From Lysinibacillus boronitolerans JCM 21713 = 10a = NBRC 103108 (GTDB lineage: Bacteria > Bacillota > Bacilli > Bacillales_A > Planococcaceae), in NCBI RefSeq assembly GCF_000772935.1, contig NZ_JPVR01000058.1, forward strand, positions 1 through 60,385: DNA of 60,385 nt, given 5' to 3'. The position numbers and the translations under genes were made by a program. Under the pieces are notes generated by a model. The model had not been told where the DNA came from and did not search any database. It worked only from the letters and a program-made list of their open reading frames with translations. Below, one piece after another: positions 34,274-41,746 of the stretch. Numbering within the stretch: position 1 is the first letter of the stretch; each line of letters starts with the position of its first letter.

Positions 34274-34422
34274 GAACTTCTTCTCCTTTTCTGTCCTCAC
34301 TGTGTAGAACAGTCCTTCCCTTTCATCATATCACAACTTTTCTATGTATGACCACGACAAGGCCAAGAAGAGTTTTTCATGAACAATGAATTATTTTAAC
34401 CCTTACAGCAAAAACTTAGTAT

Positions 34423-34461
34423 ATCTTCATTCAGTCCAGTTTTTCGTGACTGAATGAAGAT
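34423..34461. terminator. 14-bp perfect inverted repeat after the 81-aa gene
   Basis: ATCTTCATTCAGTC (34423-34436) and GACTGAATGAAGAT (34448-34461) pair perfectly around 11 nt. It lies 10 bp beyond the stop of the 34471-34716 gene. No U-tract follows directly on either strand (AGTTTTT comes six bases later on the minus strand), so termination is likely but not certain. Confidence 0.5.
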
Positions 34462-34470
34462 GGTTCCTAT

Positions 34471-34716
34471 CTAATAGCCAGTCTTACTCCAGTAATAAAA
34501 AATCATGATTCCTAAAAAAAGCAAAAAAATTGCATAGACCCAAACAATTGGGTTCAACATCGTTGCATACTCTTCAACTGTTTCAGAAATCGGAGTATCA
34601 TTTTCAGATTTCCGTTCAGAAGTCATTTTGGCTATTTTTAGCGTATAGACAAACGAAATAGCAGAAATGATTACAATGGCAATAATTGCTGGTATTAACC
34701 ACATACCCATCGGCAA
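34471..34716 (-). CDS. Small two-helix membrane protein
   Basis: 81 aa with membrane helices at ~6-27 and ~54-75 and a polar, Glu-rich loop between them. AAAGGAG precedes the ATG with proper spacing. No motif points to a function. It stands alone between ykuL and fadH on the same strand. The helix-loop-helix layout is like small membrane proteins that modulate larger complexes, but that is only analogy. Confidence 0.7.
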   Translation of the reverse strand: MPMGMWLIPAIIAIVIISAISFVYTLKIAKMTSERKSENDTPISETVEEYATMLNPIVWVYAIFLLFLGIMIFYYWSKTGY

Positions 34717-34773
34717 AACTCCTTTCTTTACCCTTAGTATGCGTCAACCCAGCTATTCGTTATGCAAACATTT

Positions 34774-35541
34774 TTAGAATGGATATTGATTGAGCCACTG
34801 CCCACCATCCAAAGTTACACATTCTCCATTCATATAACTTGCTTTGTTAGACATCATAAACGTAGCTAAATCAGCAATTTCTTCTGGTGTTCCTATACGA
34901 CCTAGTGGAACAGAATCAAGTGTACGAGCTGCCGCTGCTTCTGATTCCCAAAGCTTATCGGCTCCACCAGTACGCTCGATTGGACCTGGTGCAATAGCAT
35001 TAACGCGAATTCCATACTGTTTCCCCCACTCAACAGCTAGCGTTCTCGTCAATGAAAGTACCCCTGCTTTTGCTGCAGCAGAATGGATCACACCTGCTCC
35101 TGCATTCCAAGCATACGTCGCTACCATATTTAATATAGACCCTTTAATCTTATGTTCAATCCAATACTTGCCTACTACTGAAGAACAATAGAATGTACCA
35201 TTTAATACAATATCCACGACAGCCTTCCAGCCATTCGGGGATAAATCCTCTGCACGTACAATAAAGTTACCTGCTGCATTATTCACAAGCCCATCCACTT
35301 GACCAAATTTTTCAATAGCAAATGCGAGCATAGCCTCAGCATGCTCAGGTACACGTACATCCATTTGGAATGTCTCAATAGAGGGACCAGCCTCCGCTAT
35401 AAATTTTTTTGCCTCTGCTAATCGTTCTTCGTTACGACCTGTTATAACAACATTAGCTCCCTCAGTCACGAATTGCTTTGCCATATACAGGCCCATGCCA
35501 CTTGATCCACCCGTAATAATAATCGTTTTCCCTTGCAACAT
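34774..35541 (-). CDS. fadH: 2,4-dienoyl-CoA reductase FadH (SDR)
   Basis: Cytoplasmic NADPH-dependent short-chain reductase for polyunsaturated fatty acid beta-oxidation, 255 aa. Cofactor motif GGSSGMG (11-17), NNAAGNF (~88-94), and the FadH-type active region with YAWNAGAGVIHSAAAKAG, where the usual YxxxK is replaced by an SxxxK pattern as in the dienoyl-CoA reductase subfamily. PGPIERTGGADKLWES and the C-terminal GGQWLNQYPF match B. subtilis FadH (YkuF). ATG after AAGGGGG. Located near ykuL-ccpC as in B. subtilis. Confidence 0.92.
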   Translation of the reverse strand: MLQGKTIIITGGSSGMGLYMAKQFVTEGANVVITGRNEERLAEAKKFIAEAGPSIETFQMDVRVPEHAEAMLAFAIEKFGQVDGLVNNAAGNFIVRAEDLSPNGWKAVVDIVLNGTFYCSSVVGKYWIEHKIKGSILNMVATYAWNAGAGVIHSAAAKAGVLSLTRTLAVEWGKQYGIRVNAIAPGPIERTGGADKLWESEAAAARTLDSVPLGRIGTPEEIADLATFMMSNKASYMNGECVTLDGGQWLNQYPF

Positions 35542-35644
35542 TCCATTTCCCCCTTTGTTAAAAATGAATGATGATTCACTAAAATTTTACTATATATTCT
35601 CGAATATGTCATATTAATTCTATAGAATGTGAGTTTATTTTCTA

Positions 35645-35684
35645 AAAAAATATAAAAGAGCCATTCATTAGTCTGAATAGCTCT
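35645..35684 (-). terminator. Terminator of the adh operon
   Basis: AGAGC-ATTCA (35657-35667) and TGAAT-GCTCT (35674-35684) pair with one mismatch; on the minus strand a T-rich stretch (TTTTATATTTTTTT) follows. It lies just after the iron alcohol dehydrogenase stop. Confidence 0.7.
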
Positions 35685-35695
35685 CTTCAATATAA

Positions 35696-36880
35696 TTAAA
35701 ACTCATACGTATAGGCAATTTTATATAACTCCATTAACTCTTGTAAGGTTGGTATCTTCGGATTGTTGCCTGGGCTTCCACTTGCAAGCGCATCCTCAGC
35801 CATTTTAGGAATGGCCTGATAATAAGCATGCTCCTCTATTCCCCATTGTTTTAAATTGCCAATTTTCATATGCTTACACATATTTTTAATGGAAGTAATA
35901 GCAAGCTGAGCAAGCTCCTCTTGTGATAGACTTTCTTTTGTTTTATTAAAAAATTGTCCTAAATCTGCCAATCGATCTATACAAGTATCTTTTGAATAGT
36001 CTAGTACAGCTGGTAAAAGCATCGCATTGGAGATACCATGAGGAACATGGAAAAGTGCACCAATTGGACGCGACATTCCATGTACAAGGGCAACAGAAGC
36101 ATTTGAAAATGACAGCCCTGCCTGCATCGAGCCCAATGACATCGCTTCTCTAGCATCAACATCATCTCCATGTTCATAAACCTTTATGATGTTATTCACA
36201 ATTAATTCCATAGCAGATAAGGCGAGCACATTCGAATAAGGATGAGCTAAGCGCGATAAATAGCTCTCAATGGCATGGCTCAATGCATCTATTCCTGTTG
36301 CTGCGGTAATGGCAGGAGGTGAAGTAATGGTTAAAATAGGATCAACAATCGCAACAGTTGGCATAAAAGCTGGTTGCTTAATCATCATTTTTACATCACT
36401 TATCGTGTTGGTAATAACGGTTGCATCTGTTGCTTCAGAGCCTGTACCCGCTGTCGTTGGTATCGCTATGTGTGGGATTGGTGCAGAAGCTGCTACCTTT
36501 GCCATTTTCATATAATCCCCTATGTAGCCACCGTTTGTAGCCACTACTGCAATCGCCTTTGCCGTATCAATACAGCTACCACCACCAACAGATATAATGA
36601 CATCACAGTTTTCCTTCTGCAAAAGCTGCAATCCCTCTGCTACATACGTATCATCTGGCTCTGTTGTCACCCCTAAATATGAAACGACTTCTAGCCCTTG
36701 GTTCTTTAACAGTGTATGGCATTGCTTGACAAAGCCTAAACTGTCCATGATTGGATCACTAATAATTAATGCCTTAGAGCCTAGTTTTTTAGCATACTCT
36801 CCTACTTCTTCAAATGAATCACGACCATATACAATCGTTCCTGGTGAATGAACGGTAAAGATGGTTTTTGTTTGAATCAT
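35696..36880 (-). CDS. Iron-containing alcohol dehydrogenase
   Basis: 394-aa member of the group III (Fe-dependent) alcohol dehydrogenases. The NAD-binding region has SVGGGSCIDTAKAIA (~residues 95-109) and PTTAGTGSEAT (~140-150). Metal-binding residues lie in TGIDALSHAIESYLS (His ~ 206) and ALVHGMSRPIGALFHVPHG (His ~ 273 and 287), all intact. Substrates in this family range from short alcohols to 4-hydroxybutyrate. Placement 15 bp downstream of 3-hydroxybutyrate dehydrogenase suggests a hydroxy-acid such as 4-hydroxybutyrate, an inference. GAGGG precedes the ATG. Confidence 0.86.
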   Translation of the reverse strand: MIQTKTIFTVHSPGTIVYGRDSFEEVGEYAKKLGSKALIISDPIMDSLGFVKQCHTLLKNQGLEVVSYLGVTTEPDDTYVAEGLQLLQKENCDVIISVGGGSCIDTAKAIAVVATNGGYIGDYMKMAKVAASAPIPHIAIPTTAGTGSEATDATVITNTISDVKMMIKQPAFMPTVAIVDPILTITSPPAITAATGIDALSHAIESYLSRLAHPYSNVLALSAMELIVNNIIKVYEHGDDVDAREAMSLGSMQAGLSFSNASVALVHGMSRPIGALFHVPHGISNAMLLPAVLDYSKDTCIDRLADLGQFFNKTKESLSQEELAQLAITSIKNMCKHMKIGNLKQWGIEEHAYYQAIPKMAEDALASGSPGNNPKIPTLQELMELYKIAYTYEF

Positions 36881-36895
36881 ATTTTCCCTCCTAAG

Positions 36896-37657
36896 CTATT
36901 GAGCTGTATAGCCACCATCTAATAGAATGGCCTGACCGGTTAACCCCTTTGCTACATCACTTGCTAAATATAATGCAAGTCCAGTAATTTCCGAGACATC
37001 AAGTAAACGTTTTTGTGGGACAAGTGGATATAACACTTGTTCAATTACTTCTTCCACTTGAATACCCCGTGTCTTTGCTAAATCCATAAACTGATTACGT
37101 ACTAATTCCGTATCAACATACCCTGGACAAATGGCATTTACCGTAATTCCATCCGTCGCCACCTCTAGTGCTGTTACCTTAGTGAGCCCAATCACACCAT
37201 GCTTTGCTGCATTGTAACCAGCCTTACCAGCAAACCCAATAACGCCATTGATGGATGCCATATTAATAATGCGACCAAATTGATTTTTCTTCATATATGG
37301 TAACGCATACTTCATCGCTACAAAGGGAGCAACGACCATCACTTTTTGCATTGCCTCGAAAATTTCTGTCTTAAAATCCTCTATATGCGACACATGTTGA
37401 AATCCTGCATTATTGATTAAAATATCTAATGTTGAGAATTTATTAATTGTAAAATCAATGGCTTCTCTTATGGCTTGTTCTTCTGTCACATCACATATAA
37501 AGGAAGTTAAAGAGGGGTTTTGTGAGACGGCTTCCTCTAAAAGCTGTTCATTTTTATCCGTAATCACAACATTAGCCCCTTGCTCAGCAAATGCTTGTGC
37601 CATGGCAAGGCCAATACCACGAGCTGCCCCTGTAATAAAAACCGTTTTTCCTTGCAT
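36896..37657 (-). CDS. 3-hydroxybutyrate dehydrogenase (SDR)
   Basis: 253-aa short-chain dehydrogenase that oxidises D-3-hydroxybutyrate to acetoacetate with NAD. Motifs: GAARGIG (11-17), NNAG (~82-85), catalytic S/Y/K in MASINGVIGFAG-KAGYNAAKHG. The family signature GFQHVSHIEDF and the C-terminal NQFMDLAKTRG-..-PQKRLLDVSEI are specific to 3-hydroxybutyrate dehydrogenases. GGAGGG precedes the ATG. It follows a GntP-type permease remnant by 12 bp; intact versions of that permease import 3-hydroxybutyrate. The usual family symbol would be bdhA/hbd. Confidence 0.9.
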   Translation of the reverse strand: MQGKTVFITGAARGIGLAMAQAFAEQGANVVITDKNEQLLEEAVSQNPSLTSFICDVTEEQAIREAIDFTINKFSTLDILINNAGFQHVSHIEDFKTEIFEAMQKVMVVAPFVAMKYALPYMKKNQFGRIINMASINGVIGFAGKAGYNAAKHGVIGLTKVTALEVATDGITVNAICPGYVDTELVRNQFMDLAKTRGIQVEEVIEQVLYPLVPQKRLLDVSEITGLALYLASDVAKGLTGQAILLDGGYTAQ

Positions 37658-37669
37658 ACTACATCCCTC

Positions 37670-38359
37670 CTACATCCCTAATAAGATTAATATGATCGCA
37701 AGTATTGTACCTATGATGGGGATAATAACCGTCAAAGCTCCAAATGGCATATATGCATCCTTCTGCTTTTCATTACAAACTGAATTGATGGTTGTCACAA
37801 CATATCCACCGTGTGGCAATGAATCTAGGGAACCAAATGCTATAGCGATTGTTCGATGTAACGCCTCTGTATCTACACCCATCTCGATATAATGCGGTGC
37901 AAGTAAGGGCATTGGAATCGTTTGTCCCCCTGATGCTGAACCTGTTAAACCAGCAATAACCGCAATGGCTAAGGCTCCTCCAATCAACGGACTACCAGGA
38001 ATATTGGTCATTACATCTACTGTTGCAATAAAGGATGGCGTTGCTTTTACTACGCCTTCAAAGCCGACAACAGCCGCCGTATTGGCAATGGCAATGATCG
38101 CACCTATTGCACCTGATGCTAATGTTGCGCCAACTGACTTTGCATATTTGTAGCTCACTAAATAAGCCACGAGACAGCCTCCAGTTAAGGCTACAATTAA
38201 AAGTTAGGAAGTTGGCCTGATTTTCATTAGCTGTTTGAGGAAAAAATGCGAGACCATTTGTTAAGGCTGCTAACAGCGCAGTTAACGGTGCTGAAATAAG
38301 TAGATTTATACCCCCTCTTTGTTAAATAAACTACCAAAAAGACCGATATACTCTAACAT
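37670..38359 (-). pseudogene. Degraded GntP-family (3-hydroxybutyrate?) permease
   Basis: The 3' 166 codons (37670-38170, starting AYLVSYKYAKSVGAT) are the C-terminal third of a GntP-type permease. Further upstream on the same strand are two more pieces. ATG 38359 (GAGGTG upstream) reads MLEYIGLFGSLF, then hits a stop, and another frame reads INLLISAPLTALLAALTNGLAFFPQT. Together these look like the N-terminus with about a dozen codons replaced, followed by a deletion of roughly 250 codons before TGG-LVAYLVSYKYAKS. Family proteins have ~440-480 residues. It is therefore inactive. The neighbouring 3-hydroxybutyrate dehydrogenase is intact. Confidence 0.85.
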
Positions 38360-38386
38360 TTACACCTCACCCATCCCCTTTTTTAG

Positions 38387-38414
38387 AAAAAGAGCTGTAT
38401 GTCTCTACAGCTCT
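38387..38414 (-). terminator. Terminator of mmsBA
   Basis: On the minus strand AGAGCTGTA (38414-38406) pairs with TACAGCTCT (38399-38391), followed by TTTTTC. It lies 9 bp after the mmsA stop and separates it from the permease pseudogene. Confidence 0.85.
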
Positions 38415-38422
38415 AGGTTTTA

Positions 38423-39943
38423 TTAGTCGTTATTGCTTGGGAATGCAAATGTGGATGCTGCGGAGGCGTTACCAGCCATCCAACGCTCTGAAATTGTCTT
38501 TGTTTTGGTAAAGAAACGTGCTTGATCTGGTCCAAACATATGCCCCTCACCAAAACGAGAGCCTTTAAAGCCAGCAAAGTTATGATAGCCAACAGGAATT
38601 GGAATTGGTACATTGACACCAACCATGCCAACATCAATTTCTGTCGTAAATTTGCGAGCTGCTAATCCATCATTCGTAAAGATTGTGACACCATTACCTA
38701 GCTCATGCTTATTTATAAGTGTTATAGCTTCCTCTAATGAATCTACACGAACTACATTGCGAGCTGGACCAAATATTTCTTGCTCATAAACTTCCATGCC
38801 TGGCTTTACATGATCTAATAATGTAGGTCCTACATAAAACCCTTTAGACTCTTTAACAATGTCAAGTTCCCGTCCGTCACAGATTACTAAAGCTCCTTCT
38901 GCTTCTCCTCGATCAATTGCAGTAAGTATTGCTTCTTTTGATTGTTGAGAAATAACAGGGCCGAAATCTGAATCAGGGTTTGTATAAGGGCCGACCTTAA
39001 GATTAGAGATTTTTTCCTTCAGAATCTCCACTAGACGATCTGCAGTATCCTTTCCTACAGGCATAATAGTAGATATCGCCATACAGCGTTGAGAGGCTGC
39101 CCCATATGCTGCTCCAATAAAGGCATTAGCTACCTGTTCAAGATCGGCATCTGGCATTACAACCATATTATTTTTACCCCCGCCTAGTGCCGTAACGCGT
39201 TTTCCGTATTTTGATCCAGTTTCATAAATATACTTTGCCACTGGTGTTGATCCAACAAATGAAATCGCTTGCACAGTTGGGTTTTCTAAAAGTTCATTGA
39301 CCGCATCTTTATCACCATTGACCACTGTCCAAATACCATCAGGCAACCCTGCCTTCTTCCAAAGCTCACTAACATACAATGCAGTCATCGGCACACGTTC
39401 GGATGCTTTTAAAATCACCGCGTTTCCTACAGCAAGGGCCATACTCGTTTGCGCTAGAGGCACCATGATGGGGAAATTAAATGGAGAAATTGCCGCCACA
39501 ACCCCTAATGGATATTTTGCAGAATAAGCATTTATTTGACCTCCAACATTTACAGAGTATTCTCCTTTCATTAAGTGGGGCGCACCAATGGCTAAATCAA
39601 CAGATTCAAGTCCTCGTGTAATTTCACCTTTGGCATCTTCAATCGTTTTACCGCTTTCAGTACAAATAATCTGTAATAGCTCCTCCATATTGTCAGTGAT
39701 AAGGTTACGGAACTTTAGTACAATTTCTGCACGCTTCGCTACTGATGTATCACGCCAAGCTGGAAATGCTGCTTGAGCTTGCTCGATAGCATCTCGTGTT
39801 TCCTCTACTGTTGCAAGGGGTACCTTAGCAATGACTTCACCTGTTGTTGGATTAAACACCGACCCAAATCGCCCACTTTTCCCTTCAACCATTTTGCCAC
39901 CAATAAAATGTGTTAATGTTTTAACCACTTGTGCTGTTGTCAT
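38423..39943 (-). CDS. mmsA: Methylmalonate-semialdehyde dehydrogenase (CoA-acylating)
   Basis: Cytoplasmic NAD- and CoA-dependent aldehyde dehydrogenase of valine catabolism, 506 aa from the second ATG at 39943 (GAGGAGG 8 bases upstream). Catalytic C287 lies in AASQRCMAIS; NAD-binding SFVGST at ~228-233. The glutamate general base of ordinary aldehyde dehydrogenases is replaced in ALGGGKNN, as expected for the CoA-acylating MmsA subgroup. It follows mmsB by 15 bp and ends at a strong hairpin. Converts methylmalonate semialdehyde to propionyl-CoA. Confidence 0.92.
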   Translation of the reverse strand: MTTAQVVKTLTHFIGGKMVEGKSGRFGSVFNPTTGEVIAKVPLATVEETRDAIEQAQAAFPAWRDTSVAKRAEIVLKFRNLITDNMEELLQIICTESGKTIEDAKGEITRGLESVDLAIGAPHLMKGEYSVNVGGQINAYSAKYPLGVVAAISPFNFPIMVPLAQTSMALAVGNAVILKASERVPMTALYVSELWKKAGLPDGIWTVVNGDKDAVNELLENPTVQAISFVGSTPVAKYIYETGSKYGKRVTALGGGKNNMVVMPDADLEQVANAFIGAAYGAASQRCMAISTIMPVGKDTADRLVEILKEKISNLKVGPYTNPDSDFGPVISQQSKEAILTAIDRGEAEGALVICDGRELDIVKESKGFYVGPTLLDHVKPGMEVYEQEIFGPARNVVRVDSLEEAITLINKHELGNGVTIFTNDGLAARKFTTEIDVGMVGVNVPIPIPVGYHNFAGFKGSRFGEGHMFGPDQARFFTKTKTISERWMAGNASAASTFAFPSNND

Positions 39944-39958
39944 ATCCATATCCTCCTC

Positions 39959-40849
39959 TTAAAATTGTTCTAGTTTACATTTTTCTTTTAAGCTTAAATA
40001 AGCTGCAGACATATCATTTTCTCCATAGCCCTGCTGCGCAATCTCACTGTAAAGATCCACCAGCTTTTCACCGATTCGCAGAGATACGCCTGCTTCATCT
40101 GCCATTTCCTTAGCTAATTTCAAATCTTTTACTAATAGATTTGTCGAAAAGCCTGGCTCATAATTATCATTTTTCATATACTCCATATAATTGCGTTCAT
40201 AAATACGGCTTTGCCCATAACTATTACTTAATACCTCATACAGCGTGTCTGCCTGAATACCCATTTTTTCTCCAAGTAAAATAGTTTCAGCGACTGCCTC
40301 TGTGTAAAAGCCAATCATTAAGTTATTGAGTAATTTAATTCGCGTTCCTACACTTGGAGATGTGCCCAGGTGATAAACGTTTTTCCCCACTATTCCGAAT
40401 ATTTCTGTAGCACTTTTATAATCAGCTGTGTCACCACCAACCATAATGGTTAATGTCGCATTGACAGCCCCAATTACACCCCCACTGACAGGTGCGCCCA
40501 AATAACGTAATCCCAAAGCTTTAGCTTCTGTATGTAACGTATCATTCAATTCGGGATTAACAGTACTGAAATCAATCAGCAGGCATCCTTTCTTTGCATG
40601 TTGTAAAATTCCTTGTTCTGACTGATAAACCAATTCTACAACGTGAGGGGTAGGCAAACTTGTCATAATAACATCACATTGTTTCGCAATATCTATTGCT
40701 GTCTCAAGACCGATACCACCTGCTGCGACGAATTGTTCCATTGCTTTCGCATTCGTATCGAAACCAAACACCTCATAATCTGCTCTTAATAAGTTAATAG
40801 ACATCGGTAAACCCATATTCCCTAAGCCAATAAAACCTAATTTTTCCTT
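39959..40849 (-). CDS. mmsB: 3-hydroxyisobutyrate dehydrogenase
   Basis: 296 aa from ATG 40849 (AGGAGG upstream). NAD-binding GLGNMG (9-14), substrate loop APVSGGVIGA (~118-127) and the catalytic lysine region RIKLLNNLM (~165-173) identify the beta-hydroxyacid dehydrogenase family; the adjacent mmsA makes 3-hydroxyisobutyrate the likely substrate (oxidised to methylmalonate semialdehyde). It is the first gene of the mmsB-mmsA unit and divergent from a TetR regulator. Confidence 0.9.
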   Translation of the reverse strand, partial: KEKLGFIGLGNMGLPMSINLLRADYEVFGFDTNAKAMEQFVAAGGIGLETAIDIAKQCDVIMTSLPTPHVVELVYQSEQGILQHAKKGCLLIDFSTVNPELNDTLHTEAKALGLRYLGAPVSGGVIGAVNATLTIMVGGDTADYKSATEIFGIVGKNVYHLGTSPSVGTRIKLLNNLMIGFYTEAVAETILLGEKMGIQADTLYEVLSNSYGQSRIYERNYMEYMKNDNYEPGFSTNLLVKDLKLAKEMADEAGVSLRIGEKLVDLYSEIAQQGYGENDMSAAYLSLKEKCKLEQF

Positions 40850-40951
40850 CATTGTGACCTCCTCATACCTTGAAAATACACCAGGAAAACTTGATGATAT
40901 ACTAGCCAACTTTCATTTTTTAAAGTAACATTAATAACGAGATAATTTCAC

Positions 40952-40976
40952 TGACCACAGTCATTGACCTTGGTCA
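40952..40976. promoter_or_regulatory. Twin palindromic operators between mmsB and tetR
   Basis: TGACCACAGTCA (40952-40963) and TGACCTTGGTCA (40965-40976) are two 12-bp near-palindromes (TGACC / GGTCA arms, the first with one mismatch) with centres 13 bp apart. TTGACC at 40964-40969 may also be the -35 of the TetR gene. The arrangement fits two TetR dimers side by side. Confidence 0.6.
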
Positions 40977-41088
40977 TTTAAATCATAATCAATCGAAATC
41001 CATCTCGTCAATTAAAAATTTGATATTTTCAGAATATTTTTTACAGAAGATATTTTACAATATTTTATATAGGGGGTATTAGCTACCT

Positions 41089-41727
41089 ATGGAAGCACTC
41101 ACAAGCAGACAGAAAAAGGCATTAGAAACACGTGAAAAATTATTGAAAACTTCTTTAGACTTATTTAACAAACATGGTTATGAACATGTTTCTGTTGAAC
41201 AAATTACGAAGGCATGCAATGTTTCGAAGGGTACCTTTTATACACATTTCCCATCTAAATACGATGTTATTTTAGAAAAATTTAAGGAACTTGATAATTT
41301 TTATAGTACAGTTGAAAAAAATATTGATGCCACATTACCAGCAAGTGAAAAAATACTATTAGTGTTTCAAGAGCAAATGAACTATTTAACAAAAATTGTA
41401 GGAAAGGATTTATTGCGTACAGTATATACGGCTGCTATGACAAACCAAGTAGAACAGGATCATTATTTAATCAATCCACAACGAAAGATTTTTCAGATAA
41501 TGAATACCTATATCGCGGAAGGTATTCAACAAGGGGAATTTAGACAGGATCTATCTGCTACTACCATACAAACACTTATTCAGCGCTGTATGCGTGCGAA
41601 TGTCTATGATTGGTTAATACATAGTGAAGATTTTGACCTAACCTCCGAGATGTCCCAATTTACAGCAATTGTTTTAAAAGGTCTTAAAAACGACAAATTA
41701 AAAAGTAGCACTTCATCTATTTTATGA
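41089..41727 (+). CDS. TetR-family regulator, divergent from mmsBA
   Basis: 212 aa. Residues ~12-60 are the helix-turn-helix: EKLLKTSLDLFNKHGYEHVSVEQI then ACNVSKGTFYTHFPSKYDVILEKF. The C-terminal helical part would bind a ligand, perhaps an acyl-CoA given the neighbouring mmsBA genes. GGGGG lies 12 bases before the ATG. It most likely represses mmsBA and itself through the TGACC-GGTCA sites at 40952-40976. Confidence 0.87.
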   Translation: MEALTSRQKKALETREKLLKTSLDLFNKHGYEHVSVEQITKACNVSKGTFYTHFPSKYDVILEKFKELDNFYSTVEKNIDATLPASEKILLVFQEQMNYLTKIVGKDLLRTVYTAAMTNQVEQDHYLINPQRKIFQIMNTYIAEGIQQGEFRQDLSATTIQTLIQRCMRANVYDWLIHSEDFDLTSEMSQFTAIVLKGLKNDKLKSSTSSIL

Positions 41728-41739
41728 TGTAAGTGCTAC
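41705..41739. terminator. Bidirectional terminator tetR / EAL gene
   Basis: GTAGCACTTCATC (41705-41717) pairs with GATGTAAGTGCTAC (41726-41739) with one bulged base. It overlaps the tetR stop and lies 8 bp from the end of the convergent EAL gene. Confidence 0.6.
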
Positions 41740-41746
41740 CCGTTTT

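Noticed and set aside
37413..37892. 159-codon plus-strand ORF across the 3-hydroxybutyrate dehydrogenase and permease remnant
   Set aside because: Antisense to the dehydrogenase and pseudogene; no start signals.
38171..38400. Separate small genes upstream of the permease fragment
   Set aside because: Both short frames read as pieces of a GntP N-terminus, so they were merged into the pseudogene.
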